Source of the DNA: an uncultured Oscillospiraceae bacterium
GTDB taxonomy: Bacteria; Bacillota; Clostridia; Oscillospirales; Acutalibacteraceae
Direction of reading: 5' to 3'
Assembly: GCA_900545625.1 (NCBI GenBank)
Contig: UQZS01000012.1
Span: 1-39,292, forward strand
DNA: 39,292 bases
In this document: positions 22,135 to 30,214 of the stretch, in pieces
How the letters are laid out: the number at the start of each line of letters is the position of its first letter
Numbering within the stretch: the first letter of the stretch is position 1
Translations under genes and position numbers: made by a program
The notes under the pieces: generated by a model
Told to the model about the DNA's origin: nothing
The model's database searches: none
Seen by the model: only the letters and a program-made list of their open reading frames with translations

Positions 22135-23403
22135 TTAAGCTTTGAGCTCCGGGTGCCGCTTTTCGACTACGCCGAACGCATCCTCAGCGATCTCGATCGC
22201 CTTTTTGATGTCCTCGTCGGTGACGGCGGCGTTGATGAAGTGGTTGTGGTGCGACGCTAAGAACAGACCGCGGCTGACGCATTCGGCGATCCATTCCTGA
22301 TGGAGCATCAGGCTGTCGTCGTTGGCAATGCGCAGATAGAAGAGCGCCGGCTCACCCGAAACGACCAGATCGAACCCGTGCTCGGCGGCTGCCGCCTTAA
22401 AGCCCTCCGTAAGCTTCGTACCCTTTTCACGGAACATGGTCGGGATGTCGAGCTTCTTCATTTTGTTGATGCACGCGATGCTTGCTGCAAACGGGACGGC
22501 GCTCATCCAGTACGAGCCCGTGTAGGTGATGCCCGAAACCGTGCTCTTCATATGCTCGCCGCCGCAAAGCGCCGACATGTTGTAGCCGTTGGCAAGCGCC
22601 TTGCAGAAGCAGATGAGGTCGGCTTTGATGCCGTAGTAGTGGTCGGAGCCCTGCAGATCAAGGCGGAAGCCCGTGCGCACGTCGTCGAAGATGAGCACCA
22701 TGCCCTTTTCGTCGCAGAACTTGCGCACCGCCTGCCAATACTCTTTCGAAGCGACTTCATTGTCCTTGAAGTTGCCGTGGTCGTAAGGCTGCGCGATAAG
22801 GCCCGCCACGTCGCCGTCGCAGGCATTATAAGCATCCTCCAAGGCTTGCAGGTTGAACCACGGCACAACCACGTTGTTTGCAACGTCTTCGGGCAGGATG
22901 CCGGGATAGTCCACCTTCTGCGCCCACTGGAAGTCGCCGTGGTAATAGCCCTTTAAGAAGAACATCTTTTTCTTGTGCGTATGCGCGCGCGCGGCCATGA
23001 CCGCAAGCGTGGTGGTGTCCGAGCCGTTCTTCGCAAAGAATGCCCAATCCGCCGAAGCGATGGTGTTCACCAGGTTTTCGGCGCATTCCACCATGACCTT
23101 GGACGGCGAGGTGGTGCAGTTGCCGAGCTTTAACTGTTTGAGCGCCGCGGCATCCACATCGGGGTCGTTATAGCCGAGCACGTTCGGCCCGTAGGCGCAC
23201 ATAAAGTCGATGTATTTGTTGCCGTCCACATCCCAGAAATAGGTGCCCTGCGCCTTTTCCGAGAAGAAAGGCCACTTCGAGACCGGCACCCAAAGCCCTT
23301 CGGCGGGGCCGAGATGCCCGTAAATGCCCGAGGGGATCACCTTGACGGCGCGGTCAAAATATTCGCGGCTTTTATCGTGCTTGTATTCCGGAAATTTGCT
23401 CAT
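22135..23403 (-). CDS. Class III PLP-dependent aminotransferase (glutamate-1-semialdehyde aminomutase-like)
   Basis: A 422-residue fold-type-I enzyme. Typical blocks are FWDVDGNKYIDFMCAYGPNV, KNGSDTTTLAVMAARAHT (cofactor phosphate binding), VLIFDDVRTGFRL (Asp for the pyridine nitrogen) and FCKALANGYNMSALCG, with the Schiff-base Lys at about residue 268. The sequence is closest in style to the glutamate-1-semialdehyde 2,1-aminomutase branch, but there are no haem genes here and the substrate-side residues differ, so it is more likely an aminotransferase of a ketone or aldehyde made by the transketolase next to it. AGGGAGG precedes the ATG. It starts 17 bases after SCP2-like A. Confidence 0.92.
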   Translation of the reverse strand: MSKFPEYKHDKSREYFDRAVKVIPSGIYGHLGPAEGLWVPVSKWPFFSEKAQGTYFWDVDGNKYIDFMCAYGPNVLGYNDPDVDAAALKQLKLGNCTTSPSKVMVECAENLVNTIASADWAFFAKNGSDTTTLAVMAARAHTHKKKMFFLKGYYHGDFQWAQKVDYPGILPEDVANNVVVPWFNLQALEDAYNACDGDVAGLIAQPYDHGNFKDNEVASKEYWQAVRKFCDEKGMVLIFDDVRTGFRLDLQGSDHYYGIKADLICFCKALANGYNMSALCGGEHMKSTVSGITYTGSYWMSAVPFAASIACINKMKKLDIPTMFREKGTKLTEGFKAAAAEHGFDLVVSGEPALFYLRIANDDSLMLHQEWIAECVSRGLFLASHHNHFINAAVTDEDIKKAIEIAEDAFGVVEKRHPELKA

Positions 23404-23419
23404 GTGAAACGGTCCTCCC

Positions 23420-24181
23420 TTACGCTAAGTACAGTGCAACCCGGTCGAGGATGCGGTTCATGTTGTCCACCATCGAAAGCATCCCGCGGATCTCTACCGT
23501 ACCGCGGCCGATGCATTCCAGCGAGTTGATCCTGCCGTTGAACAAATCGTTTGCCAGCTGCAAAGAATCGAGCTGCATAATGGCGCGCGGCTTTTCGGGG
23601 GCTTTTTTGATCGCGACCAAATGATGATCCTTAACGCGCAGCGTGGCGGCGGGGCCGTTCTTGATAAGGAACGCAACGTCGCCGTCAAGCATATAGGAGG
23701 CACTCGCCTGCCCGACCTTGTCCTGATTGCCGATCTGCGCGATTGCTACGGCGATGGTATAAAACGTCAATACCGTGGACAGTTCAAAGAAGGCGGGATC
23801 ACGCAGATTTTCCTCGCTCGGACGCAGGAATTCCGTCAGGCGGTCGGTGAGCGCCACAAACGTTTTCAGCAAAAAGCCGATCTTGGAAAAGCCCTTGACG
23901 GGGATAGGCGTGACGGTGCCGTCGATCATCCCATTGAACTTCTCGCAGGAGGAAAACGGGATCAGAATGTCGTGCGGCTGTTTGCCGTCCTCCATGCGGC
24001 AGCCCTTACAGGTGAATTTGATGGTTGCGCAAGGCCCGCCCTTGACGTCAAAGCAGACGGATACGGGCTTTTTGAGCTCGTATAAGATCTCCTTGGCTTT
24101 GGTATCCAGCTCGCACAGGTTTTCAAGCGTGCCGAGAACCCCGTACAGGTTGACGAACGCCAGTGTTCTTGAATCGGTCAA
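23420..24181 (-). CDS. Tandem SCP2-like protein A (first gene of the operon)
   Basis: A 253-residue protein with two SCP2-like halves. The first spans about 30-130 (KPVSVCFDVKGGPCATIKF, then DGKQPHDILIPFSSCEKFNG). The second spans about 155-250 (YMLDGDVAFLIKNGPAATL, then RAIMQLDSLQLANDLFNGR, then GRGTVEIRGMLSMVDNMN). The second half ends with the glycine-rich 'x-I-x-G-x-L' pattern typical of SCP2 domains. Four cysteines occur in the first half (C43, C50, C58, C61 region), which is unusual. The start is TTG at 24181, with AAAGGAGG 7-8 bases upstream. As the promoter-proximal gene of an operon with aminotransferase and transketolase, it probably holds or delivers a hydrophobic substrate. The family call rests on motif pattern only. 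Confidence 0.78.
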   Translation of the reverse strand: MTDSRTLAFVNLYGVLGTLENLCELDTKAKEILYELKKPVSVCFDVKGGPCATIKFTCKGCRMEDGKQPHDILIPFSSCEKFNGMIDGTVTPIPVKGFSKIGFLLKTFVALTDRLTEFLRPSEENLRDPAFFELSTVLTFYTIAVAIAQIGNQDKVGQASASYMLDGDVAFLIKNGPAATLRVKDHHLVAIKKAPEKPRAIMQLDSLQLANDLFNGRINSLECIGRGTVEIRGMLSMVDNMNRILDRVALYLA

Positions 24182-24210
24182 TGGAATTCCTCCTTTGCAT
24201 TTTGGTTGCC

Positions 24211-24236
24211 GATATAGTTCCCGAGAAAACTATGTT
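24211..24236. promoter_or_regulatory. Imperfect palindrome at the operon start, candidate operator
   Basis: ATAGTTC (24214-24220) and AAAACTAT (24226-24233) form an inverted repeat that overlaps the expected transcription start just after the -10 box at 24240-24245. It could be a repressor site or a small leader hairpin. Confidence 0.4.
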
Positions 24237-24239
24237 AAA

Positions 24240-24268
24240 AGTATAGCAAAAGTTTCATGCAAAGTCAA
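24240..24268 (-). promoter_or_regulatory. Promoter of the SCP2/aminotransferase/transketolase operon
   Basis: TTGACT (24263-24268) and TATACT (24240-24245) on the minus strand have a 17-base spacer. It is divergent to the secA promoter. Confidence 0.85.
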
Positions 24269-24368
24269 CGAAAACCCGCAGCATGCACGCCAAAAATCCG
24301 TGAAAAACCGTGTACGCGCCCGCACGCGGCGGGATTGGAAAAAAACAGGTGATTTTTTTTCGCAAGTG

Positions 24369-24377
24369 TGGTACAAT
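24369..24377 (+). promoter_or_regulatory. Probable secA promoter, extended -10
   Basis: TGGTACAAT has the TGn extension before the -10 box TACAAT (24372-24377). There is no good -35 at 16-18 bases; the region upstream is an eight-T run. The leader is about 70 bases. Confidence 0.5.
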
Positions 24378-24451
24378 GCTATATGTATATGGTCGTTTTC
24401 CAAGAAGCTGCGTAAGGCTTCGGTGAAAACGGTCGGAAAGGACGAGAAGCC

Positions 24452-27178
24452 ATGTCATTTTTGAAAAAAATATTCGGCGACTATTCCTCGCGTGAGATCA
24501 AACGGATCATGCCGCTGCAAAAGCGGGTGCTCGCGCTCGAGAGCGAATACGCCGCTTTGACCGATGAGGAATTGAAGGCCAAGACCCCGCAGCTTCGCGA
24601 GCGCCTGCAAAACGGCGAGACGCTCGACGACATCCTGCCCGAAGCGTTCGCGACCTGCCGCGAGGCGGCATCGCGCGTGCTCAATATGAAGCACTTCCCC
24701 GTACAGATCATCGGCGGTATCGTACTCCACCAGGGGCGCATTGCCGAAATGAAGACCGGTGAGGGCAAAACGCTGGTGGCGACCCTGCCTGCCTATTTGA
24801 ATGCGCTCGCGGGCAAAGGCGTGCACATTGTTACGGTCAACGACTACCTTGCCCGCCGCGACTCAGAGTGGATGGGCAAGCTGTACCGCTTTTTGGGGCT
24901 TTCGGTGGGGCTCATTGTTCACGAGTGCACCAACGAGGAACGCAAAGCGGCATACGCCGCCGACATCACCTACGGCACGAACAACGAAATGGGGTTTGAC
25001 TACCTGCGCGACAACATGGTGCTGTATGCGAACCAGCGCGTCCAGCGCGGGCACAGCTTTGCCATCGTCGATGAGGTAGACTCCATTTTGATCGACGAGG
25101 CGCGCACGCCGCTGATCATTTCCGGGCAGGGCGACAAGTCCACCGATCTTTATAAGATCGCGGACAGTTTTGCGAAATCCCTGAAAATGGTCACGGTCAA
25201 GGAGCTGGATACCAAGGTCAACGCCGAGGACGTGGTAGACGCGGACGGCGATTTCGTCGTGGACGAAAAGGCGCGCAGCGCGACGCTGACGAAACGCGGC
25301 ATTGCAAAAGCCGAAAAATTCTTTAATATTGAAAACCTGATGGACGCGGAGAACATCACGATCCTGCACCACATTGAGCAGGCGATCCGCGCCATCGGCG
25401 TGATGAAGCGCGATGTGGACTATGTTGTCAAGGACGGCGAGGTGCTCATCGTCGACGAGTTCACCGGCCGCATCATGCTCGGCCGCCGGTACAGCGAAGG
25501 GCTTCACCAGGCGATCGAGGCGAAGGAAGGCGTCAAGGTCGAGCGCGAGTCCAAAACGCTCGCGACCATCACCTTCCAGAACTATTTCCGCCTGTACAGC
25601 AAGCTGTCCGGTATGACCGGTACGGCGATGACCGAGAGTCCCGAGTTCCAGGACATCTATTCGCTCGACGTTGTGGCTATCCCGACCAATAAGCCGATGA
25701 TCCGCGTGGACGAACCCGATGTGCTGTATAAGACCGAACAGGCAAAGTTCAATGCCATCATCGAGCAGATCCTCGCCTGTCACGAAAAAGGGCAGCCCGT
25801 GCTTGTGGGTACGATCAGCATTGAAAAGAGCGAAGCGCTCTCCAAAGCGCTGCGCAAGCGCGGCATCAAGCACGAGGTCCTTAATGCGAAGTACCATGAA
25901 AAGGAAGCCGAGATCATCGCGCAGGCGGGCAAATACGGCGCCGTGACCATCGCCACGAACATGGCGGGCCGCGGCACGGACATCATCCTCGGCGGGAACC
26001 CCGAATTTATGGCAAAAGCGGAGATGCGCAAAAAGGGCTTTTCGGAAGAGCTTATCGCCGAGGCGACGGGCTTTGCCGAGACGGACAACGAAGAGATCCT
26101 CGACGCGCGCAAGACCTTCCGGGAGCTTGAAGATAAGCACAAAGCCGAGATCGGTGCGGAAGCCGACGCCGTGCGCGAAGCGGGCGGGCTTTACATCATT
26201 GGTACCGAGCGCCACGAGTCGCGGCGTATCGACAACCAGCTGCGCGGTCGTTCGGGCCGTCAGGGCGACCCCGGCCGCAGCCGTTTCTATCTCTCTGCCG
26301 AAGACGAGCTGCTGCGTCTGTTCGCGGGCGACCGCTTCTACACGGTGCTTGATTCGTTTAAATCTGTCGGCGACATGCCCATTGAGACCAAAATGCTGAC
26401 AAACCTGATCGAGAATGCACAGAAGAAAGTGGAAGGCAACAACTTCGCCGCACGCCGCAACGTCCTGAAATTCGACGACGTGATGAACAAGCAGCGCGAG
26501 GTTATTTACGGGCAGCGCAACCAGGTGCTCGACGGCGTGGATCTGCACGCGACCATTCAGAAAATGATCGACGACTTCTGCACGGCACAGGCAGAGTTCT
26601 ACTGCCCCGCAGCCTTACCGAAGAGCGACTGGAACCTGCGCGGCATGCAGGCAAAACTCGGCTGGCTGCTTGGGAACACGGACGTGGAATCGATCACTTC
26701 GCAGGAAGCGTGCGCCGACCTGCTCAAAGATCTGGCAGACAAACGCTATAAAGAGCAGGCGGAAAAGTTCGGCGACTTTATCATGGGCGAGCTTGAGCGC
26801 AAGATCCTGCTGCAAAACGTGGATCTGCGCTGGATGGATCACATCGACGCGATGGAGGAGCTCAAGCGCGGCATCTACCTGCGCTCTTACGGCCAGCAGG
26901 ACCCGGTCGTCGCGTTCCGCCGCGAGAGCTTCGATATGTTTGACGAAATGACCGCCGCCATCCAGGAGGGCACCGTCGTAGGCATCCTGACCGTGCAGCT
27001 GCGCACGAATCAGGAGGTCAAGCGCGAACAGCAGGTCAAGATCACGGGCACATCCGGCGGTACGGACGGCAGCGAAAAGCGCCAGCCCGTGCGCAAGGCG
27101 AAAAAGCCCGGCAGAAACGACCCATGCCCCTGCGGCAGCGGCAAAAAGTATAAGCACTGCTGCGGCAAGGATGATTAA
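24452..27178 (+). CDS. secA: Preprotein translocase ATPase SecA
   Basis: A 908-residue SecA, the ATPase that pushes unfolded preproteins through SecYEG at the membrane. The N-terminal part has [20 protein letters not shown] (Walker A) and the DEAD-type [19 protein letters not shown]. The second motor half contains [18 protein letters not shown] and [18 protein letters not shown]. The C-terminus ends with the zinc-binding tail [19 protein letters not shown], which contacts SecB or ribosomes in other species. GGAAAGGACG precedes the ATG. The length is slightly above the typical Firmicute 840-870 residues. It is transcribed alone, divergent from the SCP2 operon, and followed by a large hairpin. 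Confidence 0.98.
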   Translation: MSFLKKIFGDYSSREIKRIMPLQKRVLALESEYAALTDEELKAKTPQLRERLQNGETLDDILPEAFATCREAASRVLNMKHFPVQIIGGIVLHQGRIAEMKTGEGKTLVATLPAYLNALAGKGVHIVTVNDYLARRDSEWMGKLYRFLGLSVGLIVHECTNEERKAAYAADITYGTNNEMGFDYLRDNMVLYANQRVQRGHSFAIVDEVDSILIDEARTPLIISGQGDKSTDLYKIADSFAKSLKMVTVKELDTKVNAEDVVDADGDFVVDEKARSATLTKRGIAKAEKFFNIENLMDAENITILHHIEQAIRAIGVMKRDVDYVVKDGEVLIVDEFTGRIMLGRRYSEGLHQAIEAKEGVKVERESKTLATITFQNYFRLYSKLSGMTGTAMTESPEFQDIYSLDVVAIPTNKPMIRVDEPDVLYKTEQAKFNAIIEQILACHEKGQPVLVGTISIEKSEALSKALRKRGIKHEVLNAKYHEKEAEIIAQAGKYGAVTIATNMAGRGTDIILGGNPEFMAKAEMRKKGFSEELIAEATGFAETDNEEILDARKTFRELEDKHKAEIGAEADAVREAGGLYIIGTERHESRRIDNQLRGRSGRQGDPGRSRFYLSAEDELLRLFAGDRFYTVLDSFKSVGDMPIETKMLTNLIENAQKKVEGNNFAARRNVLKFDDVMNKQREVIYGQRNQVLDGVDLHATIQKMIDDFCTAQAEFYCPAALPKSDWNLRGMQAKLGWLLGNTDVESITSQEACADLLKDLADKRYKEQAEKFGDFIMGELERKILLQNVDLRWMDHIDAMEELKRGIYLRSYGQQDPVVAFRRESFDMFDEMTAAIQEGTVVGILTVQLRTNQEVKREQQVKITGTSGGTDGSEKRQPVRKAKKPGRNDPCPCGSGKKYKHCCGKDD

Positions 27179-27194
27179 ACCAAGAATCGAATAT

Positions 27195-27234
27195 AACGCA
27201 GAAGCCCTCACCGAAAGGTGGGGGCTTCTGCGTT
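27195..27234 (+). terminator. Terminator hairpin of secA, shared with the converging gene
   Basis: An 18-base-pair stem (27195-27212 with 27217-27234, one G-T pair) with loop GAAA. There is only a short T stretch, so termination may rely on the stem. The last codons and stop of the converging Na/Pi transporter gene lie within it. Confidence 0.8.
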
Positions 27235-28242
27235 ATGCGGCGTTCGCATGTTGCAAATCCCCTTTTCGGGACGCAGCCTACGGTTGCGGCGCGGTCGGCG
27301 CCGTTTTTCATCCGGCAGGAGCCGTTCCGAAAGGCGGGCGAGCGCGCCGCCGAACGGGAACAGCAGCAGCGTACTCGCCATGTTGAACAGCGTGTGAAAA
27401 TGCGCGATCTGTGCGGCGGGGTCGCCGGGGGCGAGCGCCTGCATCAGTTCGGCAAGCGGCATTGCCATGCACAACGGCGTAAAGATCGCTGTGCCTATGG
27501 CGTTGAACAAAATATGCACCGCAGCCGCGCGTTTGGCGTTTTGGGAAGTCCCGACGGCGGCGAGAGCCGCCGTAACGCAGGTACCGATGTTCTGCCCGAA
27601 CAGCACATACACAGCAGCGTCCGCGCCGATCAGGCCGTTTGCCGCGAGCGCCTGTAAGATGCCGACGGCGGCAGACGAGGATTGGATCACCGCCGTAAAT
27701 ACTATGCCCGCAAGGATGCCGAGCAGCGGACTTTCAAATGCGGTGAGCAGGCGGATAAACTGCGTCGACCGCGCAAGCGGCGCAAGAGCCTCGCTCATTT
27801 CGGTCATGCCGAGAAACAAAAAGCCGAGCCCCGCTGTCACCTGCCCGCAAAGCCGCAGGGTGCGGCGTTTCGAAAAGACCGCAGGGAGTACCCCGCAGAC
27901 CGCAAAGATGGGTGCAAGCTGCCCAAAATCGAGCGCGACGAGCTGGCCTGTGACGGTCGTGCCGATGTTTGCACCCATGATGACGCCGACCGCTTGTTTG
28001 AGCGTCATCACCCCCGCGTTCACAAAGCCGACGACCATGACCGTCACCGCAGAGGAGGATTGTATGACAGCGGTAACACCCGCGCCGACAAGTACCCCCG
28101 CAAGCGGGCGGTCGGTCAGCCTCGAAAGCAGCCTTTGCAGCCGCTTACCCGCCGCTTCCTCCAGCCCCGTGCTCATCATCTGCATCCCGTATAAAAACAG
28201 CGCAAGCCCCGCAAGCAGGCGCAACACCTCCGCACCCCGCAT
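27208..28242 (-). CDS. Na+/phosphate cotransporter (NptA / PNaS family)
   Basis: A 344-residue membrane transporter. The family hallmark is an inverted repeat with a QSSSA motif in each half, and both are clear: VGAGVTAVIQSSSAVTVMVV and VFTAVIQSSSAAVGILQALA. These motifs bind sodium and phosphate in this family. GANIGTTVTGQLVAL and GQNIGTCVTAALAAVG are the matching second blocks. About eight membrane helices are visible. There is no C-terminal PhoU domain, so this is the short form. It ends in a basic Arg/Lys tail whose last residues are encoded by the secA terminator stem. The ATG at 28242 has GAGGAGGG 7 bases upstream; the longer frame to 28320 runs into the leuB terminator. Confidence 0.93.
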   Translation of the reverse strand: MRGAEVLRLLAGLALFLYGMQMMSTGLEEAAGKRLQRLLSRLTDRPLAGVLVGAGVTAVIQSSSAVTVMVVGFVNAGVMTLKQAVGVIMGANIGTTVTGQLVALDFGQLAPIFAVCGVLPAVFSKRRTLRLCGQVTAGLGFLFLGMTEMSEALAPLARSTQFIRLLTAFESPLLGILAGIVFTAVIQSSSAAVGILQALAANGLIGADAAVYVLFGQNIGTCVTAALAAVGTSQNAKRAAAVHILFNAIGTAIFTPLCMAMPLAELMQALAPGDPAAQIAHFHTLFNMASTLLLFPFGGALARLSERLLPDEKRRRPRRNRRLRPEKGICNMRTPHNAEAPTFR

Positions 28243-28305
28243 ACACACCCTCCTCTTGTGCACAAAGCCATACAATCTTATGACGGGCGCGACAGGTGTA
28301 TGCGT

Positions 28306-28345
28306 GAAAAGGGCGGGCACTTCCGAGAAAGAAGCGCCCGCCTGT
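28306..28345 (-). terminator. Terminator of the leucine operon
   Basis: On the minus strand GGCGGGCGCTTC pairs with GAAGTGCCCGCC, followed by CTTTTC, about 25 bases after the leuB stop. Confidence 0.88.
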
Positions 28346-28367
28346 TTTCATTTTGTATGGACTTTGC

Positions 28368-29438
28368 TTACAGCAGCGAAGCGACCGTATCGCCCATTTC
28401 GGAAGTAGAGACCTTGCGGAAGCCCTCTTCATAAATGTCGGGTGTGCGCACCGTTTCGAGCGCCGTATTCACCGCGTTTTCGATCGCCGCTGCCGCCTGC
28501 GGCTCGTCGAGTGAGTACCGAAGCATCATCGCCGCGGAGAGGATCGTGGCAAGCGGGTTTGCGATCCCCTGCCCCGCGATGTCGGGCGCGGAGCCGTGGA
28601 TGGGCTCGTAAAGCCCGAATTTGCCCTCCGCGAGAGACGCAGAAGCGAGCATGCCGATCGAGCCCGAAATCATGGACGCTTCATCCGACAAAATATCGCC
28701 GAACATGTTGGAGGTCACGATCACGTCGAACTGCTTCGGGTTGCGCACAAGCTGCATGGCGCAGTTGTCCACATACATGTGGTTGAGCTCCACCTCCGGG
28801 TAGTCGGCGGACATTTCGATGACCGTCTTGCGCCACAGCCGCGAAGAGTCGAGCACATTCGCCTTGTCGACGCTTGTCAGCTTTTTATTGCGCTTCATCG
28901 CCATTTCAAAGGCGGTTTTTGCGATGCGGCGGATCTCCGGCACGGAATACTGCTCGGTGTCATAGGCATAGGCGACACCGTTTTCCTCGCCCGTGCCGCG
29001 CTTGCCGAAGTAGATGCCGCCCGTAAGCTCCCGGACAATGAGGAGATCCATGCTGTCGCCGATGATCTCGTCCTTAATGGGCGATGCGCTCTTAAGCGGT
29101 TTGAAGATCGTCGCGGGGCGCAGATTCGCATACAGCCCCAGCGCACTGCGAATACCCAGCAGCCCCGCTTCGGGACGGTTGGACCCGGGCTGGCTGTCCC
29201 ATTTCGGGCCGCCGACCGCGCCCAAAAATACGCAGTCTGCCGCCTTACATGCGTCTACGGTCTCTTCCGGCAGCGGCACGCCCGTTGCGTCGATCGCCGC
29301 ACCGCCCATCAGCCGCTCGTCACAGACCATTTTGAATCCGAATTTTTCCCCGGCGGCATCCAAGACCTTCAGCGCCTCGTCCACGATCTCGGGGCCGATG
29401 CCGTCGCCCTTTAACACCACGATCTTATGTTCTCTCAT
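28368..29438 (-). CDS. leuB: 3-Isopropylmalate dehydrogenase
   Basis: A 356-residue NAD-dependent oxidative decarboxylase of the leucine pathway, which turns 3-isopropylmalate into 2-oxoisocaproate. Family blocks are [45 protein letters not shown] (with the catalytic Tyr further on), [13 protein letters not shown] (catalytic Lys and Asp), [14 protein letters not shown] (metal-binding Asp residues) and [22 protein letters not shown] lies 9-10 bases before the ATG. It is the last gene of the operon, 17 bases after the methyltransferase gene. leuC and leuD are not in this window. Confidence 0.97.
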   Translation of the reverse strand: MREHKIVVLKGDGIGPEIVDEALKVLDAAGEKFGFKMVCDERLMGGAAIDATGVPLPEETVDACKAADCVFLGAVGGPKWDSQPGSNRPEAGLLGIRSALGLYANLRPATIFKPLKSASPIKDEIIGDSMDLLIVRELTGGIYFGKRGTGEENGVAYAYDTEQYSVPEIRRIAKTAFEMAMKRNKKLTSVDKANVLDSSRLWRKTVIEMSADYPEVELNHMYVDNCAMQLVRNPKQFDVIVTSNMFGDILSDEASMISGSIGMLASASLAEGKFGLYEPIHGSAPDIAGQGIANPLATILSAAMMLRYSLDEPQAAAAIENAVNTALETVRTPDIYEEGFRKVSTSEMGDTVASLL

Positions 29439-29454
29439 CTTCTATTGCTCCTTT

Positions 29455-30213
29455 TTATACTTGTTTTTCTGCCTTGCACCGCAGGCGTACATAATCCGCC
29501 GTCCACACGCCGTTTTGATATAAGCTCGGGCGCAGGGCTTCGACGGCTTCGCGGATGATCTCCTCCGCCTGTGCCTTCGGAAGCGGCAAAAACGGCTCCT
29601 TGACAAACATCTTGATCCAGCCTTCCATACCCTGCTCCCCTTTTAACGGCGTCGGGCGGTCAAACAGCGTCGCATACGTCACGCGCAAGCCCGCCTGCTC
29701 CAAAAGCGGGGCGTATTCCCCGATCGTCGGGAAATAGAACGGCATGTGATACGCTAAGCCGCGCTTCTGGAATGCGCGCCGCAGCGCACTGTGGATCTGC
29801 GCGCCGCATCCCGCGCCGCCCATTTCAAAGACGAACTGCCCGCCCGCGCGCAGGGCGCGGGAAACGCATCGAAGCGCATCCGGCTGGCGTTCGCGGTCGA
29901 TCCAGTGCAGCACCGCGTTGGAAAATACCGCGTCCACAGGCGTTTCCAACGCAAAATCCGTCACGTCCCCTTGGAAAAAACGGACGTTCGGGCAGCGCTG
30001 CCGCGCGAGCTTGAGCTGTTCTGCATCTGCGTCCATGCCGCAGACAGCATATCCCGCTTCGGCAAGAAGCGCAGTCAACGCCCCGCCGCCGCAGCCGAGA
30101 TCCAGCACCGTGTGCACCGTTTCCGGGGTAATCAGTGCCAACAGCGCCTCCCCGTATTTCGGCACAAAGGCAAAATCCTGCGCGTATTTGCCCGCGTCCC
30201 ATTGGATATTCAT
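29455..30213 (-). CDS. SAM-dependent methyltransferase, trans-aconitate 2-methyltransferase-like
   Basis: A 252-residue class I methyltransferase. Motif I is VLDLGCGGGALTALLAEAGY, the acidic ribose-binding residue is in CGMDADAEQL, and post-I/II blocks are RFFQGDVTDFAL and AVFSNAVLHWID. The start MNIQWDAGKYAQDFAFVPKYGEAL and the VLHWI motif resemble trans-aconitate methyltransferase (Tam) proteins. The start at 30213 lies one base after the leuA stop (TAAAATG), so it is coupled to leuA; GGAGGG is 11 bases upstream. Lying between leuA and leuB under the same leucine T-box, it may act on a leucine-pathway acid. The yeast relative Tmt1 is known to methylate 3-isopropylmalate. Confidence 0.88.
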   Translation of the reverse strand: MNIQWDAGKYAQDFAFVPKYGEALLALITPETVHTVLDLGCGGGALTALLAEAGYAVCGMDADAEQLKLARQRCPNVRFFQGDVTDFALETPVDAVFSNAVLHWIDRERQPDALRCVSRALRAGGQFVFEMGGAGCGAQIHSALRRAFQKRGLAYHMPFYFPTIGEYAPLLEQAGLRVTYATLFDRPTPLKGEQGMEGWIKMFVKEPFLPLPKAQAEEIIREAVEALRPSLYQNGVWTADYVRLRCKAEKQV

Positions 30214-30214
30214 T

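Noticed and set aside
22135..23403. Haem pathway gene hemL
   Set aside because: The fold matches glutamate-1-semialdehyde aminomutase, but no haem genes are near and the operon partners are transketolase and SCP2-like proteins.
24863..26548. 561-codon open frame opposite secA
   Set aside because: Antisense shadow of secA with no motif or ribosome site.
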